From: Phytoseiulus persimilis
Taxonomy: Eukaryota; Arthropoda; Arachnida; Mesostigmata; Phytoseiidae
Length of the DNA: 64,000 nucleotides
Reading direction: 5' to 3'
Assembly: GCA_037576195.1 (NCBI GenBank)
Contig: CM075102.1
Coordinates: 5,146,001 to 5,210,000 of the forward strand
Part shown: positions 34,921 to 46,581 of the stretch, piece by piece
Position numbering within the stretch: the first letter of the stretch is position 1
Layout: every line of letters begins with the position of its first letter
The notes under the pieces: model-generated
Database searches by the model: none
What the model saw: the letters and a program-made list of their open reading frames with translations, nothing else
What the model was told of the DNA's origin: nothing
Position numbers and translations under genes: made by a program

Positions 34921-35081
34921 GCTAAACCAGTTCCGACCGCCCCGCTGTTGGGAGAGGAGGTTTTCGGCTTCACGCTCTTCGGCTTCATGCTTCTCGGCTT
35001 CAAACTTTTCGGGCTCGATTTTTCGGCTTCATGCATTTCTGGCTCGATCTTTCGGCATCCAGGGTATACACCACTATAACG

Positions 35082-36042
35082 AGCCAACCATCACACATAA
35101 CACGAAGACTCACACGAAGTGACCCTGGGAGCGTCCAGGAGCCCGGGAAATCAACTGGGAAGATGGACTCGAGCCCTCGTCACTCACCTGGAGGATGGTC
35201 CCGGTTGATTCACGTCCGTGCTTTCGAAATCCGGGCTGCACTCCCGTCTCTTCCGGCTGGATCCATCGGTTTTCTCGAGCCCGTACCTGTCTCCATCGGT
35301 GGAAGGCATGATGACGAAAGGTGTCCTCTGATTCTCTACCGACACACACGCTTTTAGAGCACTCCCTGAACTACAGATTGCGTTTTCAGGCGGAATCGTC
35401 GAGGTCCTTCTCTTCTTTCGCACAATGATACTCAGAAAAACACGAACCCCGAATTTAAGGCACAACTCGCAAACGCGGGCGAGGATACCGGAAGCTCAAA
35501 ACCAATGACCGACTTCGAACCATCGGTTCAGAGTTCGGAGGGCAGTCTTCGTGTTTCGCCGGAGCATTCTGGACTTTAAGAAAGAAGGTGATGTTCTGTC
35601 AGTCCAGTTCATCGATGCGCTCACGAGAAAAGGCTCTGAATTGTACAACTCCGTAATCAATCGGAAAGATTGCGATCAGCACGGGTTCGATCCCCGGCCG
35701 ACAACAAAAATTTCTTATGTGGTAAAAAGAGGATTTAATTTATATCAGAATCAAATCTGAACCATCTTAAGACCCAAGCCCACCGCCCGCAATGGGATTT
35801 GCGAGGCGATAGGGAGTGTTACTGAAGCAATACCGAAAGGTGATTCCGGGACACTTCTGAGGGCTGGCTAAGAGGTTCAGCCGGAAAACAAAGATTGCGA
35901 TCAGCAGGCGTCCCAGAGACATGAAGAACGGCTGATGAAACTTTTTTGATGGGCCCTCGTTTGTGAGCTATGGCACCCTCGAAACTTGAAATCTAGCGTG
36001 GGCCACTATGACAGCCTGTGGGATTTGCGATAGCGCTGAAAA
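35082..36042. repeat. Repeat G, copy 1, right part
   Basis: Homologous to 52364-53335. Ends at GCGATAGCGCTGAAAAC, after which this copy joins unit N copy B in mid-unit and copy 2 enters unrelated DNA. No gene seen. Confidence 0.9.
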
Positions 36043-37274
36043 CCCAGGGAAACGGATGAGATTGCAATTTCGAGCGCCGGAAGAGCTGAGCTCCCGGCGC
36101 TGATCCGAATCGCCGACTTTACACGTCTGATGATGTTTGAAATCCTTGAGTCCGCTATACTTCCGACAGGTTAGGGAGAAGTCTGGATTTGCAGCGACCG
36201 AGATTCCAGACAATCGGTACGTTTCGTTTGGAAGCGATTCTTGATGCAAATGTGTGTTCTGTGTGTCAACTTTGGCAAACGTCTCAGGCAATGTGTCTCC
36301 ATCAAATTTGATCCGACATTCGGGAGGTGTGTATCCTAGGATCACAGGTTTCAACTACTAGTGTTCTCATGTCATTATGAACTGCTCCTTCTCTTCTCAT
36401 GAATGTCTCAGGGAGAACGTGTCATCTTGGACAACAGAAATAAAGAAGTCAGTGGGACACTACCATCCCAATGCCGTTTGATACTGCACTGAGGCACATG
36501 GCCTGAGAAGATCGCCCAAGTTGGCACGGAGGACACTCATTGACGTCCTGGCAAACCTATCGAGGCTCGTTATATTCGTGCCTTCGTATCATCCTTCATC
36601 GTTCATGCTCCGATGTATGCGCTGCTGGGAAGATATCTTCGAGAAAGTTCGAGGTGCCGACGAAATGTCGAAAAGGTAGTCCTGGGGCTCTCCAGCTGTG
36701 TTTTCCGCTCTATCCGTGCCTAGCGAGAATAGGCGACACGAACAGGTGTTCTGCTGCAGCCGATGTCAGTGAGCAAACTACTCTGATGTATACTCATGTG
36801 ATAGAGTACATGCGAAGAGATCCTGAAGATAAGTAGCTCCGCACAACTACGGGAGCTGTGAGCCAGACCGGGTGGAAAACCATGAGCCGTGTGAAAGCTT
36901 CCTCTCGCGATCCCTCGCCGCCCCGAATACTGGAAGCGCCTCTCCGATACGAGCCTCAGTGAAGTCGCCTGGAACAAGTTTACAGCGGAAAATGTGGAAG
37001 CTGAAAGTGAATCAAACATACCCGAGACCCGCGTGCTGCTGAAGCACGCTACTGCAGCTTCGAATTCGCTCTCGACGAGAGAGGCGCTGCCTTGAAGTCG
37101 GCGCGGTGGAGAGACACAGTCTGGGGTTCTGAGCCCTCAAGAACGATCCCACGAATGCTTCGCTATCATTCTCGCTCGTACCTGTGTCTTCGGAAGGTTG
37201 AATGCCCTTCGCTCAGTGCTCAAACGGTCCACTGCTGAATTCCATCACAAGCCCTCGGATCACCCAGCTCAGAC

Positions 37275-37634
37275 ATGGACTTTGAAGGAGTCGAAAATGT
37301 ACGAGAGATCTTCGTTGTGGTCAACCTCTACATTGACCCTTCCAACGACATTCTCTCGCCTCCGCCATGGAGTGATGACGAAGATTCCGATGGATCTGAT
37401 CTCGACTCCGATGGATCCGATCTTGATTTCGAAGATTCCGATCGATCCGATCTTGATTTCGAAGACTTCGATATGGGTGATATCATGGAGGAGGAGGATC
37501 CCGGAGAGGATTGGGAGGAAGATCACGAGGAGAATCTGCAGGAGCGCCTTGTAGAAATGTTTCCGACGCCGCCAACCTCCGATGACGATGAGCCCGCGGA
37601 GGCATTGGCCGAACCGATGGACGAAGAATTCTGA
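37275..37634 (+). CDS. Acidic protein family, copy B
   Basis: 119 residues, intact. Same layout as copy A but with three Asp/Ser blocks (DSDGSDLD repeated as 24-30 nt in-frame units) and conserved ends VREIFVVVNLYIDP and MFPTPPTSDDDEPAE plus MDEEF. The candidate poly(A) hexamer downstream reads AATGAA. About 2.0 kb upstream of Nanos copy B. Function unknown. Confidence 0.6.
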   Translation: MDFEGVENVREIFVVVNLYIDPSNDILSPPPWSDDEDSDGSDLDSDGSDLDFEDSDRSDLDFEDFDMGDIMEEEDPGEDWEEDHEENLQERLVEMFPTPPTSDDDEPAEALAEPMDEEF

Positions 37635-38847
37635 TCCAAAAAGTCCTGATGAATGTAAGGACTTGGAATTCGGAAGATTCATAAGAGATATTACATATCA
37701 GTGGCAGATACCTCTGTCTATGCCATGAATGAATACAGATATTGCAGTAAATCCACTCATGCTTTCTCCCGGAATTCCCCGGAATACTACATTCTCGAGT
37801 TCTCCGTGATTGAAGCGGCATCCCTCAGAATTTCCAGAGGGCTCTTCCCGGTTCTCGGTGAACGGTGGCCGATGTTGATGTTGTCTAATGGTAACGTGAT
37901 GAAAGTCTGAGGACCTTGATTCTCACTAATTCGATCCAAGCGGCGAGATCCATCGTTAAGATGAGGAGAACCAGAGCGAACTTACGATGGAGTTAGCGCG
38001 CCAAGACGGGCAAAACGCACCGATCCGTTGAGTTTCAATTCTGCTGAGACGAATTACAGAGCAAGGATGACCGGAGTCTCAAAGCACCACGAGATGCTCT
38101 GAGACGTCCGACAACCGCCAGTAAGTTTGGCGGCAGCGGTCGCTTCCCTTTGGGCTTCTGGTCTCGATGTTGAAATGTTCCCGTCCCGTTCCATGTCGTC
38201 ACTATAGCCGTGGGAGCTGGTGGAATCTTCCGGTACTCGGGGACTCTCCATTGGGTCCATCTTCGTTGTTGGAGCGTGCACTGATGAGACACCACACTAG
38301 AGAGTCACACACTTTCACAATGTACTTTCCGAGACGTCGTGTCCGTAGATTCGTCGTGCGCAATAACGAATGATCGCTCATGTGTTGCCGGTGGACGATC
38401 TGAATCAGGTAGGTTCGTCGTTATTCGAAAGGCATTTTCGAGAAATCGATTCCTGGATGCGAGCATCCTTTCAAAAAAACTCGAGAGAGCCGAACATAGC
38501 GAGAGATTCTCAAGGATCAGAGGGTTTAAAGCTGTCGTATGTGAGAGACCGCAGAGGTTAGCTCCCATCTCGGAAGCTCCCCGGAGAAGCCAGATATCTC
38601 CCATGCGACCTTGGTGAGCTGACTTGACATGTGCCAGGGGAAGATTTCGTATTTCGTGGCATTCCGAGGCAACTAAGCCTTTCCGGCTCTCCGAGTACGG
38701 TTCACGATTCTTGAGGAGCGTCTGTGTTCGTGAGTCATCAGGGATCACAACCCCGTTGGTTTAGGAGACGTTATCCACTGAATCCACCTGCGATTTGGTT
38801 TCCCGTCGAACCTTCGGAGTTGCCCGCTCTTATCACCTGCCGTCAAT

Positions 38848-39690
38848 GTGTCGTCTATTCCAAAACATTTCGTTCTAACTTCGGATCACTATCCTCGTTT
38901 GCCTGCACATCTGACCGGCTTTCGATGCCCTTCTCAAAGAGAGGAAGCCCTCTGCTTCTATCAATGTACATGGATCAATCAGCTCGGAATTCCGGTGGCT
39001 TACTTGTGCTTATTCAAGACAGAGTTATTCGCAGTGAACCGTCGCAGAGCCGAAGCCTGCTTCTTCTGTAGAACTTTTCGTCTTCCACAACGATCTTCTG
39101 AGCCCAGACGCTGTCGGTTGAGTCAGAATTATGTTCTCTGGGGCTCTAGCGAAACCCTATCCGACTGCGGAGAAGGCTCAAAGGCTGTTAGAGCTTCGAC
39201 GGGCGGTGGTTGACTATATTTGATCGAACGGGAACCTCCGCCGCGAGAGCGGGTCCCGCTCGAGACTTCGAGGCAGCGCCCCGATATTTGCGCGAAGCCC
39301 GCGGTTTCTGCCTACAGTGATAATGTTTGCTGTTCAGACCTGGATCCTCCCAAGTTTTGGTCTCTGACGAGGGCGGAGAGCGAGCCCAACCGATTTCTCA
39401 GCCGTCTGTGTGGTGCTGGGACTTCATTCGAAAGAATTCAGCTTCGGAACAAACTCCGAGTCTCTCGGAACCACGCCGCAGCCCCGACGGAAGCTGCGGT
39501 TTCCGACGAATTCCAACGGTCTCGAATCCAGATGAGCATCGTCTGGGGCGATACGAAGCCGCGTTGGAGAAAGAGTTGTAGCGCTCACAGCATAAGAGCA
39601 GCGTCAAAACACCCACGAGCTCACACGGTTGTCGAGCTCCACGACCAGACTACCGCCTCGAAATGCTTGCCTCTGCTCGCGCTGCCATGA
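38848..39690 (+). other. Cys-rich reading frame with one TGA, copy B
   Basis: One frame between the acidic and Nanos ORFs is open except for a TGA at 39211-39213. It includes CPSQREEAL, CFYQCTW, ACFFCRTF and, after the stop, MIEREPPPRERVPL. Copies A and C keep the same TGA. Copy A has a further TGA in place of a Cys codon (near 4983) and a 2-base insertion near 5535. It may be an exon/intron relic or non-coding; changes between copies do not favour silent sites. Confidence 0.25.
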
Positions 39691-40214
39691 GAGAATCGCT
39701 TGAATCTCAGATGGACTTCGAACGATTGATCTTCGAGATTGACCTCCTCCGGAATCGAGATCTTGGACCAGAAGCGACCGACCACGCACCGTTCGCAGCC
39801 AATCCACAAGAAGCACGAGTGAGGCAACCAAGGGACAAGAAGAAGCTTCAGAAGAGGATGCCTTCTCTCTTCTGGACCAAACACGAATGGAAGTTTTCGG
39901 CTCCGATATCCGTGTCTCCTGATTCCAAGGTACAGTTCGCGGAATGCGTCGTTACTGTGCCCCTCTGGGAGCTCGGGTATTGTCCGTTCTGTTGCAAGAA
40001 GGGCGAACCTCGGGTAGTTAGCCAAGGACACAATCTGCGTGCTCCGAACGGCACGGTCGCCTGCCCTTCTTTGAGGAGGTTAAGGTGTCATATGTGCAAC
40101 TGCCAGGGAGGGGACTATGCCCATACTTCTAGTTACTGCCCAACGTTGCCTAACCCTAAAAAACCGAACTTCTCACGTCAAAAAAGGACGAGCTTCTGGG
40201 TTGAATGTACGTAG
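39663..40214 (+). CDS. nanos: Nanos-type zinc-finger protein, copy B
   Basis: 183 residues, intact, same length and start as A and C. All eight zinc ligands are present (YCPFC, GHNL, ACPSLR, CHMC, DYAHT, YCP). Differences from A and C are mainly in the N-terminal half and just after the finger (for example D for N before SKVQF, W for S in VPLWELG). AATAAA at 40280-40285 lies 66 nt past the stop. A Mag-like gypsy gag fragment starts about 260 bp downstream. Confidence 0.8.
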   Translation: MLASARAAMRESLESQMDFERLIFEIDLLRNRDLGPEATDHAPFAANPQEARVRQPRDKKKLQKRMPSLFWTKHEWKFSAPISVSPDSKVQFAECVVTVPLWELGYCPFCCKKGEPRVVSQGHNLRAPNGTVACPSLRRLRCHMCNCQGGDYAHTSSYCPTLPNPKKPNFSRQKRTSFWVECT

Positions 40215-40279
40215 CTTCTGAACTATCAGAAACAGACTGTACAATATTTCTGACAGGGCGCCATCAAAATGATACCTGA

Positions 40280-40285
40280 AATAAA
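40280..40285 (+). promoter_or_regulatory. Candidate poly(A) signal for Nanos ORF B
   Basis: AATAAA in the conserved context CTGAAATAAAGATATG. Confidence 0.5.
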
Positions 40286-40476
40286 GATATGTCTCGTGGA
40301 ATCAAACTCAAACTACCTCTCCAGAGTTTTTTTTTTGGTGTGAGCGACCGGTCACTGAAGTCAACTGTCCCACATAAATCCAGGCAGGAAATGCGTTGGA
40401 GGACAGCTGGCCCTCATTGGAGTTGGAACACTCCTTCTCCAACCAGACTGCTCCGGAGAAATGGAAGAACAGGAGT

Positions 40477-41439
40477 TGCACAGATTGAAGAATCTCCTGC
40501 CTTCGGAGATTGTCGTTCCGGTTGATCCCGCAGTCTCAAGTCTTGACGCGATTTCGGTGGTTGGCGCACTGGTCTATGTTGAACATGGCTGATGTTGGGG
40601 GCCACTCTGATGGGGTCGGATGTGTCGATTGTAGAATCTCTGGTTCAGGTAACGTACCGCGTGACGACCTCCCGTAACTCTTTTACTGTTAAGTCAGTCT
40701 CGTCATCAGCTGCTCCCAACATAACATTGCGAATGTTTCTGAAGCTCGGACCGGCTGCGTAGGTAGTTGATGGCGAGGGAAATTTTGAACTTTTCACGGA
40801 CATGCTGTGCCACTCGAAATTATGGCCCTTGAGATTGGCCCAGTATATTATTTCTTCTGAATTATCTAGAGCTGTCAACGGAACATGTAGACTTAAGATG
40901 TCATGACGTCTGCGGAATATTGATTTCGAGGGTCCGAAATTCGTCTTAAGGATTTCAACGAGATCATCATATCGTTTGGCTCTGGGTAGTTCTGGTGAGA
41001 TCGGACTGAGGAGTCTGGCATATTCCGTCGGCCTTAAGGCCTTGAGCAGTAGTTGAGTTCGGAGTTCAATGGATGGGGTCGCTTCCTCCACAATGGCCTC
41101 GTGTCGTGAGAACCAAGTTTCAAGAATTACGATTGCGCCAACGATTGCAATTGCGCCGACTGCGCCAATGAAGTGTCTCGGGATAGGATCAGGACAACGA
41201 CGTCGAGACTTGAAGAGAAGATTGGCAAGCAAGTATTCATTCAAGGGGTGGGCAACTTGGTGCGGCCCTCGGGCCGCAGTGAAGAGCACCATCGCCGCCA
41301 CGCAAACTTACCACAGGAAACCGCCACAGAAAACGTATCTCAGGGAGCCCGAAGTATTCCTAATCCATGCGACATGTCCCCAAAGAGCGACATCCGGCAA
41401 AGATGAGGTTTCAAGCTCAGGAATCGTTTCCTCGGGGGG
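40477..41439 (-). pseudogene. Mag-like gypsy gag fragment, copy B
   Basis: Minus strand. A 218-codon open segment (40645-41301) with LLLKALRPTEYA, RYDDLVEILKTNFGPSKS and VKELREVVTRYVT, a retrotransposon Gag pattern. It continues at 40414-40605 in another frame (VQHRPVRQPPKSRQ). Same sequence as 19714-20890 and 48209-49040. It ends abruptly at the start of unit E. Confidence 0.8.
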
Positions 41440-42355
41440 GCTTCGCGTGTGAGCGGACATCGGGCGCATAACAGAAGTTCGGTGAGCGAGAAAGCGTTAT
41501 TAGCTCAGGCCGAAATGCTGGGCAGGATTTGACGGTTCGGGGAAAATGTGTCATGAGATCAGGGGGAGCTTCCAACAAAGTGCAACTCATATCCGACGTT
41601 GAGGGAGATGACTCGAGAGGCGGCAAGTCCTCACATGGAAAGCAGAGGACCTCGGAGTGGTCCTCGGAGAATAAATGGTCCTGAGAAAACTTTCCTTGCC
41701 GAGACCGCAGTCTCTCCCCCATCTATTTCTTTTTATCAATAATCATTTCGACGCATGTCAGAGTGCAGACTGAACCGATGTATACTCATGTTATGGAGAA
41801 CATGCGAAGAGATCCTGAAGATACGTAACTACCCGGAATCAGGGAAGCTGAGAGCCAGAAAGGGTGAAAAACCGTGACTTGAGTGGGAGCTCCCTCTCGC
41901 GATCCCTCGTCGCCCGAGAGACTGGAACCTCCTCCCCCATACGAGTGTCGACGAAGTCGTTCGGAACAACGTTATACCAGAGAGTGCGGAAGCTCACATC
42001 ACTGGATACCAGGATTTCTCCCAAGACGCATACCCTCAAATTGAGCTGAACCCAACCAGCTTGCAGCCATGAAACCGGAACCCGCCAAATTCGAACATAC
42101 CCGAGACCGCACCTGCTGCTGAAGCACGCCACTGCAGCCCCGAACTCTCTCCCTACGATGAACGCGGTGCCTTGAACTCGGCGTGGTGGAGAGAGGACAG
42201 CCTGAGGTTTTGAGCCCTTAAGAACGATCCCTCGAATGCTTCGATATCATTCTCGCGCGTTCCTGTGTCTCCGGGAGGTTGAAAGCCCTTTGCTCAGTGC
42301 TCTCACGGTCCATCGCTGAATCCCATCACAAGCCCTCGGATCACTCAGCCCAGTC

Positions 42356-42679
42356 ATGGACTTTGGAGGTTTCGGGAATATACGACATCTATTCATTTTG
42401 TTCAACCTATACGTTGACAATGCCCGCGCCACCCTTTCGCCTCCGCCTTCGAGTGACGGGGAAGATTCCGATCTTGAAATCGGAGACTTCGATATGGGCA
42501 ACATCCTGGAAGAGGAGAATTCCGAGGAGGATCCGGAGGAAGATCAAGAGGAGGAGCAAGAAGAAGATCACGGAGAGGATCTGGACAGGAGGCTTGTGGA
42601 AATGTTTCCGACGCCGCCGACCTCCGATGACGACGAGCCCGCGGAGGACCAGGCCGAACCGATGGACGAGGAATTCTGA
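42356..42679 (+). CDS. Acidic protein family, diverged copy E
   Basis: 107 residues. The N-terminal block is changed conservatively (IRHLFILFNLYVD versus VREIFVVVNLYID in the N-unit copies), keeping a hydrophobic pattern and NLYxD. The Ser-Pro-Pro and SSDxEDSD block and the C-terminal MFPTPPTSDDDEPAE and MDEEF are kept, while the acidic middle differs and is in frame. Conserved pattern at clear nucleotide divergence is the best sign that this family is translated. Confidence 0.65.
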   Translation: MDFGGFGNIRHLFILFNLYVDNARATLSPPPSSDGEDSDLEIGDFDMGNILEEENSEEDPEEDQEEEQEEDHGEDLDRRLVEMFPTPPTSDDDEPAEDQAEPMDEEF

Positions 42680-42728
42680 TCCAAAAAGTCCCGATGATTG
42701 GTAAGATCTGGACTCCGGAAGATTCGTG

Positions 42729-42760
42729 AGAGATATCCTAAATCAGTTTAGGATATCTCT
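42729..42760 (+). promoter_or_regulatory. Perfect 14-bp stem-loop after acidic ORF E
   Basis: AGAGATATCCTAAA, loop TCAG, TTTAGGATATCTCT. It lies 50 nt after the stop codon and 12 nt before an AATAAA, thus in the presumed 3'UTR. Copy E' (56996-57027) has one mismatch; the N-unit copies do not form it. Confidence 0.55.
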
Positions 42761-42772
42761 GTCCATGTCATG

Positions 42773-42778
42773 AATAAA
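42773..42778 (+). promoter_or_regulatory. Candidate poly(A) signal for acidic ORF E
   Basis: AATAAA 94 nt after the stop codon, just after the stem-loop. Confidence 0.45.
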
Positions 42779-45271
42779 TATAGATATTGCAGTAAATCTA
42801 CTCATGCTTTCTCCTGGAATTCCTCAAGAAACTACTTCCTCGAGTTCTACCTAATTGTCAGTCAGAGGAGTGGCATCCCTCAGAATGTCCTGAGGGCTTT
42901 CCCCAATCCTCTGTGAACTGTGACCGATGTCGATGTTGAAGAACGGTGGCATGATAAAAGTCTAGCTACCTCGGTTCTCGCTGATTGAGCTTCTACGGTC
43001 GAACCGAAAACCCATCGACCAGAGCGGAGGTATCCATCTGTGGCGTACGGATAGGCCCCAGCGCTAAGAGTCTAGCACATTACATCCATGTCACACAAGG
43101 AGCACACATTCCAAATGGAAGATTGAGCCGCCTGAAAGTTTACAGAGCGAGATGAAATGTACATTTTTCATTTAAGCATAAATTCTCCGAATAAGATCGA
43201 GCAGGGCTGCAATTGATCAAAATACGAGGGCTGCATCTGCATTTAGTTCGCCCGGTGGTTCATGGTCACCATCAGCTGGCGAGGGGATTCCTGGATACTT
43301 GGTGAGCTCTCGAGCTCAAACCGCAGAATCGATGAATGGGCAGTGCTTTATTTCCCCGATTCCCAGAAACATGGATGTGATTCCTCGTAAGTAGATATTT
43401 GAAGGGTTCCTTGCATATCAGATCTGGTAACTGGGTACCTGGCCAACGAACACAGCATGGAGCACCATGCTCGATCGCTTCGCGTCTCTGTTCTCCGCTA
43501 GGAACACATATCTACCCGTAGACTCCCATGGTATGATAGGAGAATCATTCTCCGAGAGTCACTCTGACGATCGACAGAAATACTGCTCAGCGAATCGACG
43601 GTCCGCGGGAGTCGACTAAATCATCGCGATCCTCTCAGGAATCGACGAACCTCACGCACACTTTCTCGGTTTCCCTCTTGGATTTCTATAGCAGGTTACG
43701 GAGTGAAGGCCATTGTCTCGGAAAAAAAAAATGGCTGCTCAGCAGTGAAATCAGTCGAGAGAGGAGGAGAAGCAGACAGCCGAACGGCGGAAGGTTTGGA
43801 ATGTTCAGGGCTCTTGAGAGTGACCAGCTTGCTTCGCGCAGCGATGTGATCTCGTGAGCCTAGAGTGGGACTCACCGGCCGGTGGATGACGAGAGCTAAC
43901 CAGCAGTACTGTTACTGGTCGATTCTCGGCCCCGTTGCAGTATGAGAGGAACTATGTTTCGTTCGAAAGCTTAGCGAACAAGCAGGGACCCAACGAGGTA
44001 AAGTGGAGACACAAACTTCAATGGAGGATTGGGAGCCCAGGGAAACAGATGAGATTGCAATTTCGAGCGCCGGAAGAGCTGAGCTCCCGGCGCTGATCCG
44101 AATCGCCGTCTGTAGACGTCTGATGATGTTCCTTGAAATCCTTGAGTCCGCGATACTTCCGACAGGTTAGAGAGAAGTCTGGATTCGCTGCGACCGAGAT
44201 TCCAGACAATCGGTACGTTTCGTTTAAAAGCGATTCTCGATGCAAATGTGTTTTCTGTGTGTCAACTTCGGCAAACGTCTCAGGCAATGTGTCTCCGTCA
44301 AATGTGATGCGACTTTCGTAAGGTGTGTATCCAAAGATCACAGGTTTCAATTACTAGTGTTCTCAAGTCATTATGAACTGCTCGTTTTCTCCTCATGAAT
44401 GTCTCAGGAAGAACGTGTCATTTTGGACAACAGAAAAACAGAATTCAGTGGGACACTACCATCCCAATGCCGTTTGATATTGCACTGAAGTACATGGCCT
44501 GAGAAGATCGCCCGAATTGGCACGGAGGACACTCATTGACGTCCTGGCAAACCTATCGAGGCTCGTGATATTCACGCCTTCGGATCATGCTTCATCGTTC
44601 ATGCTCCGATGAATGCGCTGTTGTGAAGATATCTTCAAGGAAGTTCGAGGTGTCGACGAAACGTCGAAAAGGTAGTCCTGGGGCTCTCCAGCTGTGTTTT
44701 CCGCTCCATCCGTGCCTAACGAGAATCGGCGACACGAACAGGTGTTCTGCTGCAGCCGATGTCAGTGAGCAAACTACTCTGATGTATACTCATGTACTAG
44801 AGTACATGCGAAGGGATCCTGAAGATAAGTAGCTCCGCATAACTACGGGAGCTGTGAGCCAGAGCGGGTGCGAAACCATGAGCCGTGTGAAAGCTTCCTC
44901 TTGCGATCCCTCGCAGCCCCGAATACTGGAAGCGCCTCTCCAATACGAGCCTCGGTGAAGTCGCCTGGAACAAGTTTATAGCGGAAAATGCGGAAGCTGA
45001 AAGTGAATCAAACATACCCGAGACCCACGTGCTACTGAAGCACGCTACTGCAGCTTCGAATTCGCTCTCTACGAGAGAGGCGCTGCCGTGAAGTCGGCGT
45101 GGTGGAGAGGGAACAGTCTGGGGTTCTGAGCCCTTAAGAACGATCCCACGAATGCTTCGCTATCATTCTCGCTCGTACCTGTGTCTTCGGAAGGTTGAAT
45201 GCCCTTCGCTCAGTGCTCAAACGGTCCACTGCTGAATTCCATCACAAGCCCTCGGATCACCCAGCTCAGAC

Positions 45272-45610
45272 ATGGACTTCGAAGGAGTCGAAAATGTACG
45301 AGAGATCTTCGTTGTGGTCAACCTCTACATTGACCCTTCCAACGACATTCTCTCGCCTCCGCCATCGAGTGATGACGAAGATACCGATGGATCTGATCTC
45401 GACTCCGAAGATTCCGATGGATCCGATCTTGATTTCGGAGACTTCGATATGGGTGATATCATGGAGGAGGAGGATCCCGGAGAGGATTGGGAGGAAGATC
45501 ACTAGGAGGATCTGGAGGAGCGCCTTGTAGAAATGTTCCCGACGCCGCCAACCTCCGATGACGATGAGCCCGCGGAGGACTTGGCCGAACCGATGGACGA
45601 AGGATTCTGA
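45272..45610 (+). pseudogene. Acidic protein family, copy C (nonsense)
   Basis: The ORF stops early at a TAG (45503-45505, 77 residues) where sister copies have GAG, then remains open in the same frame to the family stop at 45608-45610. A single point change; the downstream poly(A) hexamer is also altered (AATCAA). Either a recent pseudogene or a truncated acidic protein lacking the conserved C-terminus. Confidence 0.7.
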
Positions 45611-46581
45611 TCCAAAAAGTCCTGATGGATGTAAGGACTTGGAATTCGGAAGATTCATAAGAGATATTCCATATCAGTGGCAGATACCTCTGTCTATGCC
45701 ATGAATCAATACAGATATTGCAGTAAATCCACTCATGCTTTCTCCTGGAATTCCTTAAAGGACTACATTGTCGAGTTCTCCGTGATTGTCAGTCAAAGAA
45801 GGGGCATACCGAAGAATTTCCAGAGGGCTCTTCCCGGTTCTCTGTGAACGGTGGCCGATGTTGATGTTGTTGAATGGTGGCATGATGAAAGTCTGGGGAC
45901 CTTGATTCTCACTAATTCGATCCAAGCGGCGAGATCCATCGTTAAGATGAGGAGAATCAGGGCGAACTTACGATGGAATCAACGCGTCAAGACGGGCAAA
46001 ACGCAGTGATCCGTAGAGTTTCAACTCTGCTGAGACGAATAACAGAGCAAGAATGATCCGGAGTCTCAAAGCACCACGAGATGCTCTGAGATGTCCGAAA
46101 ACCGCCATCGCTCATGTGTTGCCGGTGGACGATCTCAATCAGGTAGGTTCGTCGTTATTCGAAAGGCATTTTCGAGAAATCGATTCCTGGATGCGAGCAT
46201 CCTTTCAAAAAAACTCGAGAGAGCCGAACATAGCGAGAGATCCTCAAGGATCAGAGGGTTTAAAGCTGTCGTACGTGAGAGACCGCAGAGGTTAGCTCCC
46301 ATCTCGGAAGCTCCCCGGAGAAGCCAGATATCTCCCATGCGACCTTGATGAGCTGACTTGACATGTGCCAGGGGAAGATTTCGTATTTCGTGGCATTCCG
46401 AGGCAACTCAGCCTTTCCGGCTCTCCGAGTACGGTTCACGATTCTTGAGGAGCGTCTGTGTTCGCGAGTCATCAGGGATCACAACCCCGTTGGTTTTGGA
46501 GACGTTATCCACTGAATCCACCTGCGATTTGGTTTCCCGTCGAACCTTCGGAGATGCCCGCTCTTATCACCTGCCGTCAAT

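Larger units (their letters stand above)
31327..35072 (-). mobile_element. MULE (Mutator-like) DNA transposon
   Basis: About 3.75 kb, bounded by a 9-bp target duplication and by terminal inverted repeats of roughly 100 bp made of AT/AG-rich blocks such as GCATGAAGCCGAAAATTCG (left, 31340-31430) matched inverted at 34950-35060, both ending in CCTCCTCTCCCAAC. The terminal repeats themselves contain short direct repeats of GAAGCCGAAAA. The transposase lies on the minus strand. The empty site in repeat G copy 2 proves insertion after that duplication. Confidence 0.93.
31318..35081. other. 9-bp target-site duplication of the MULE
   Basis: ACTATAACG at 31318-31326 and again at 35073-35081, directly flanking the element. 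The uninterrupted paralogue at 52355-52363 has it once. Nine bases is the usual MULE target duplication. Confidence 0.92.
36043..40476 (+). repeat. Segmental duplication unit N, copy B (5'-truncated)
   Basis: Begins at CCCAGGGAAACGGATGAG, corresponding to about 44035 in copy C, so the first 500 bp of the unit are missing and repeat G abuts. Carries an acidic ORF, a Cys-rich reading frame and a Nanos ORF in the same order and spacing as A and C. Confidence 0.9.
41440..43507 (+). repeat. Related unit E, copy 1
   Basis: Nearly identical to 55688-57775 and directly joined to unit N copy C, as E' is to copy D. Its 41750-42960 part is a diverged version of unit N (TATACTCATG, RRDPED block, acidic ORF, downstream tail) but it stops before any Nanos region. 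The remaining part, to 43507, shows no gene. Confidence 0.88.

Noticed and set aside
35660-35705. tRNA gene (GGGTTCGATCCCC resembles a B box)
   Set aside because: No matching acceptor stem or A box at the right distance; T-stem pairing is incomplete. The same is true at about 52975.
37198-37554. Alternative frame over the acidic ORF (NALRSVLKRSTAEFHHK)
   Set aside because: It is the shifted shadow of the acidic frame; in-frame Asp/Ser block changes and the conserved start and stop favour the acidic frame.
44018-44350. Minus-strand 110-codon ORF, also at 35968 and 58286
   Set aside because: Copies differ mostly by amino acid-changing substitutions and the frame is preceded by a stop; likely chance openness in duplicated DNA.
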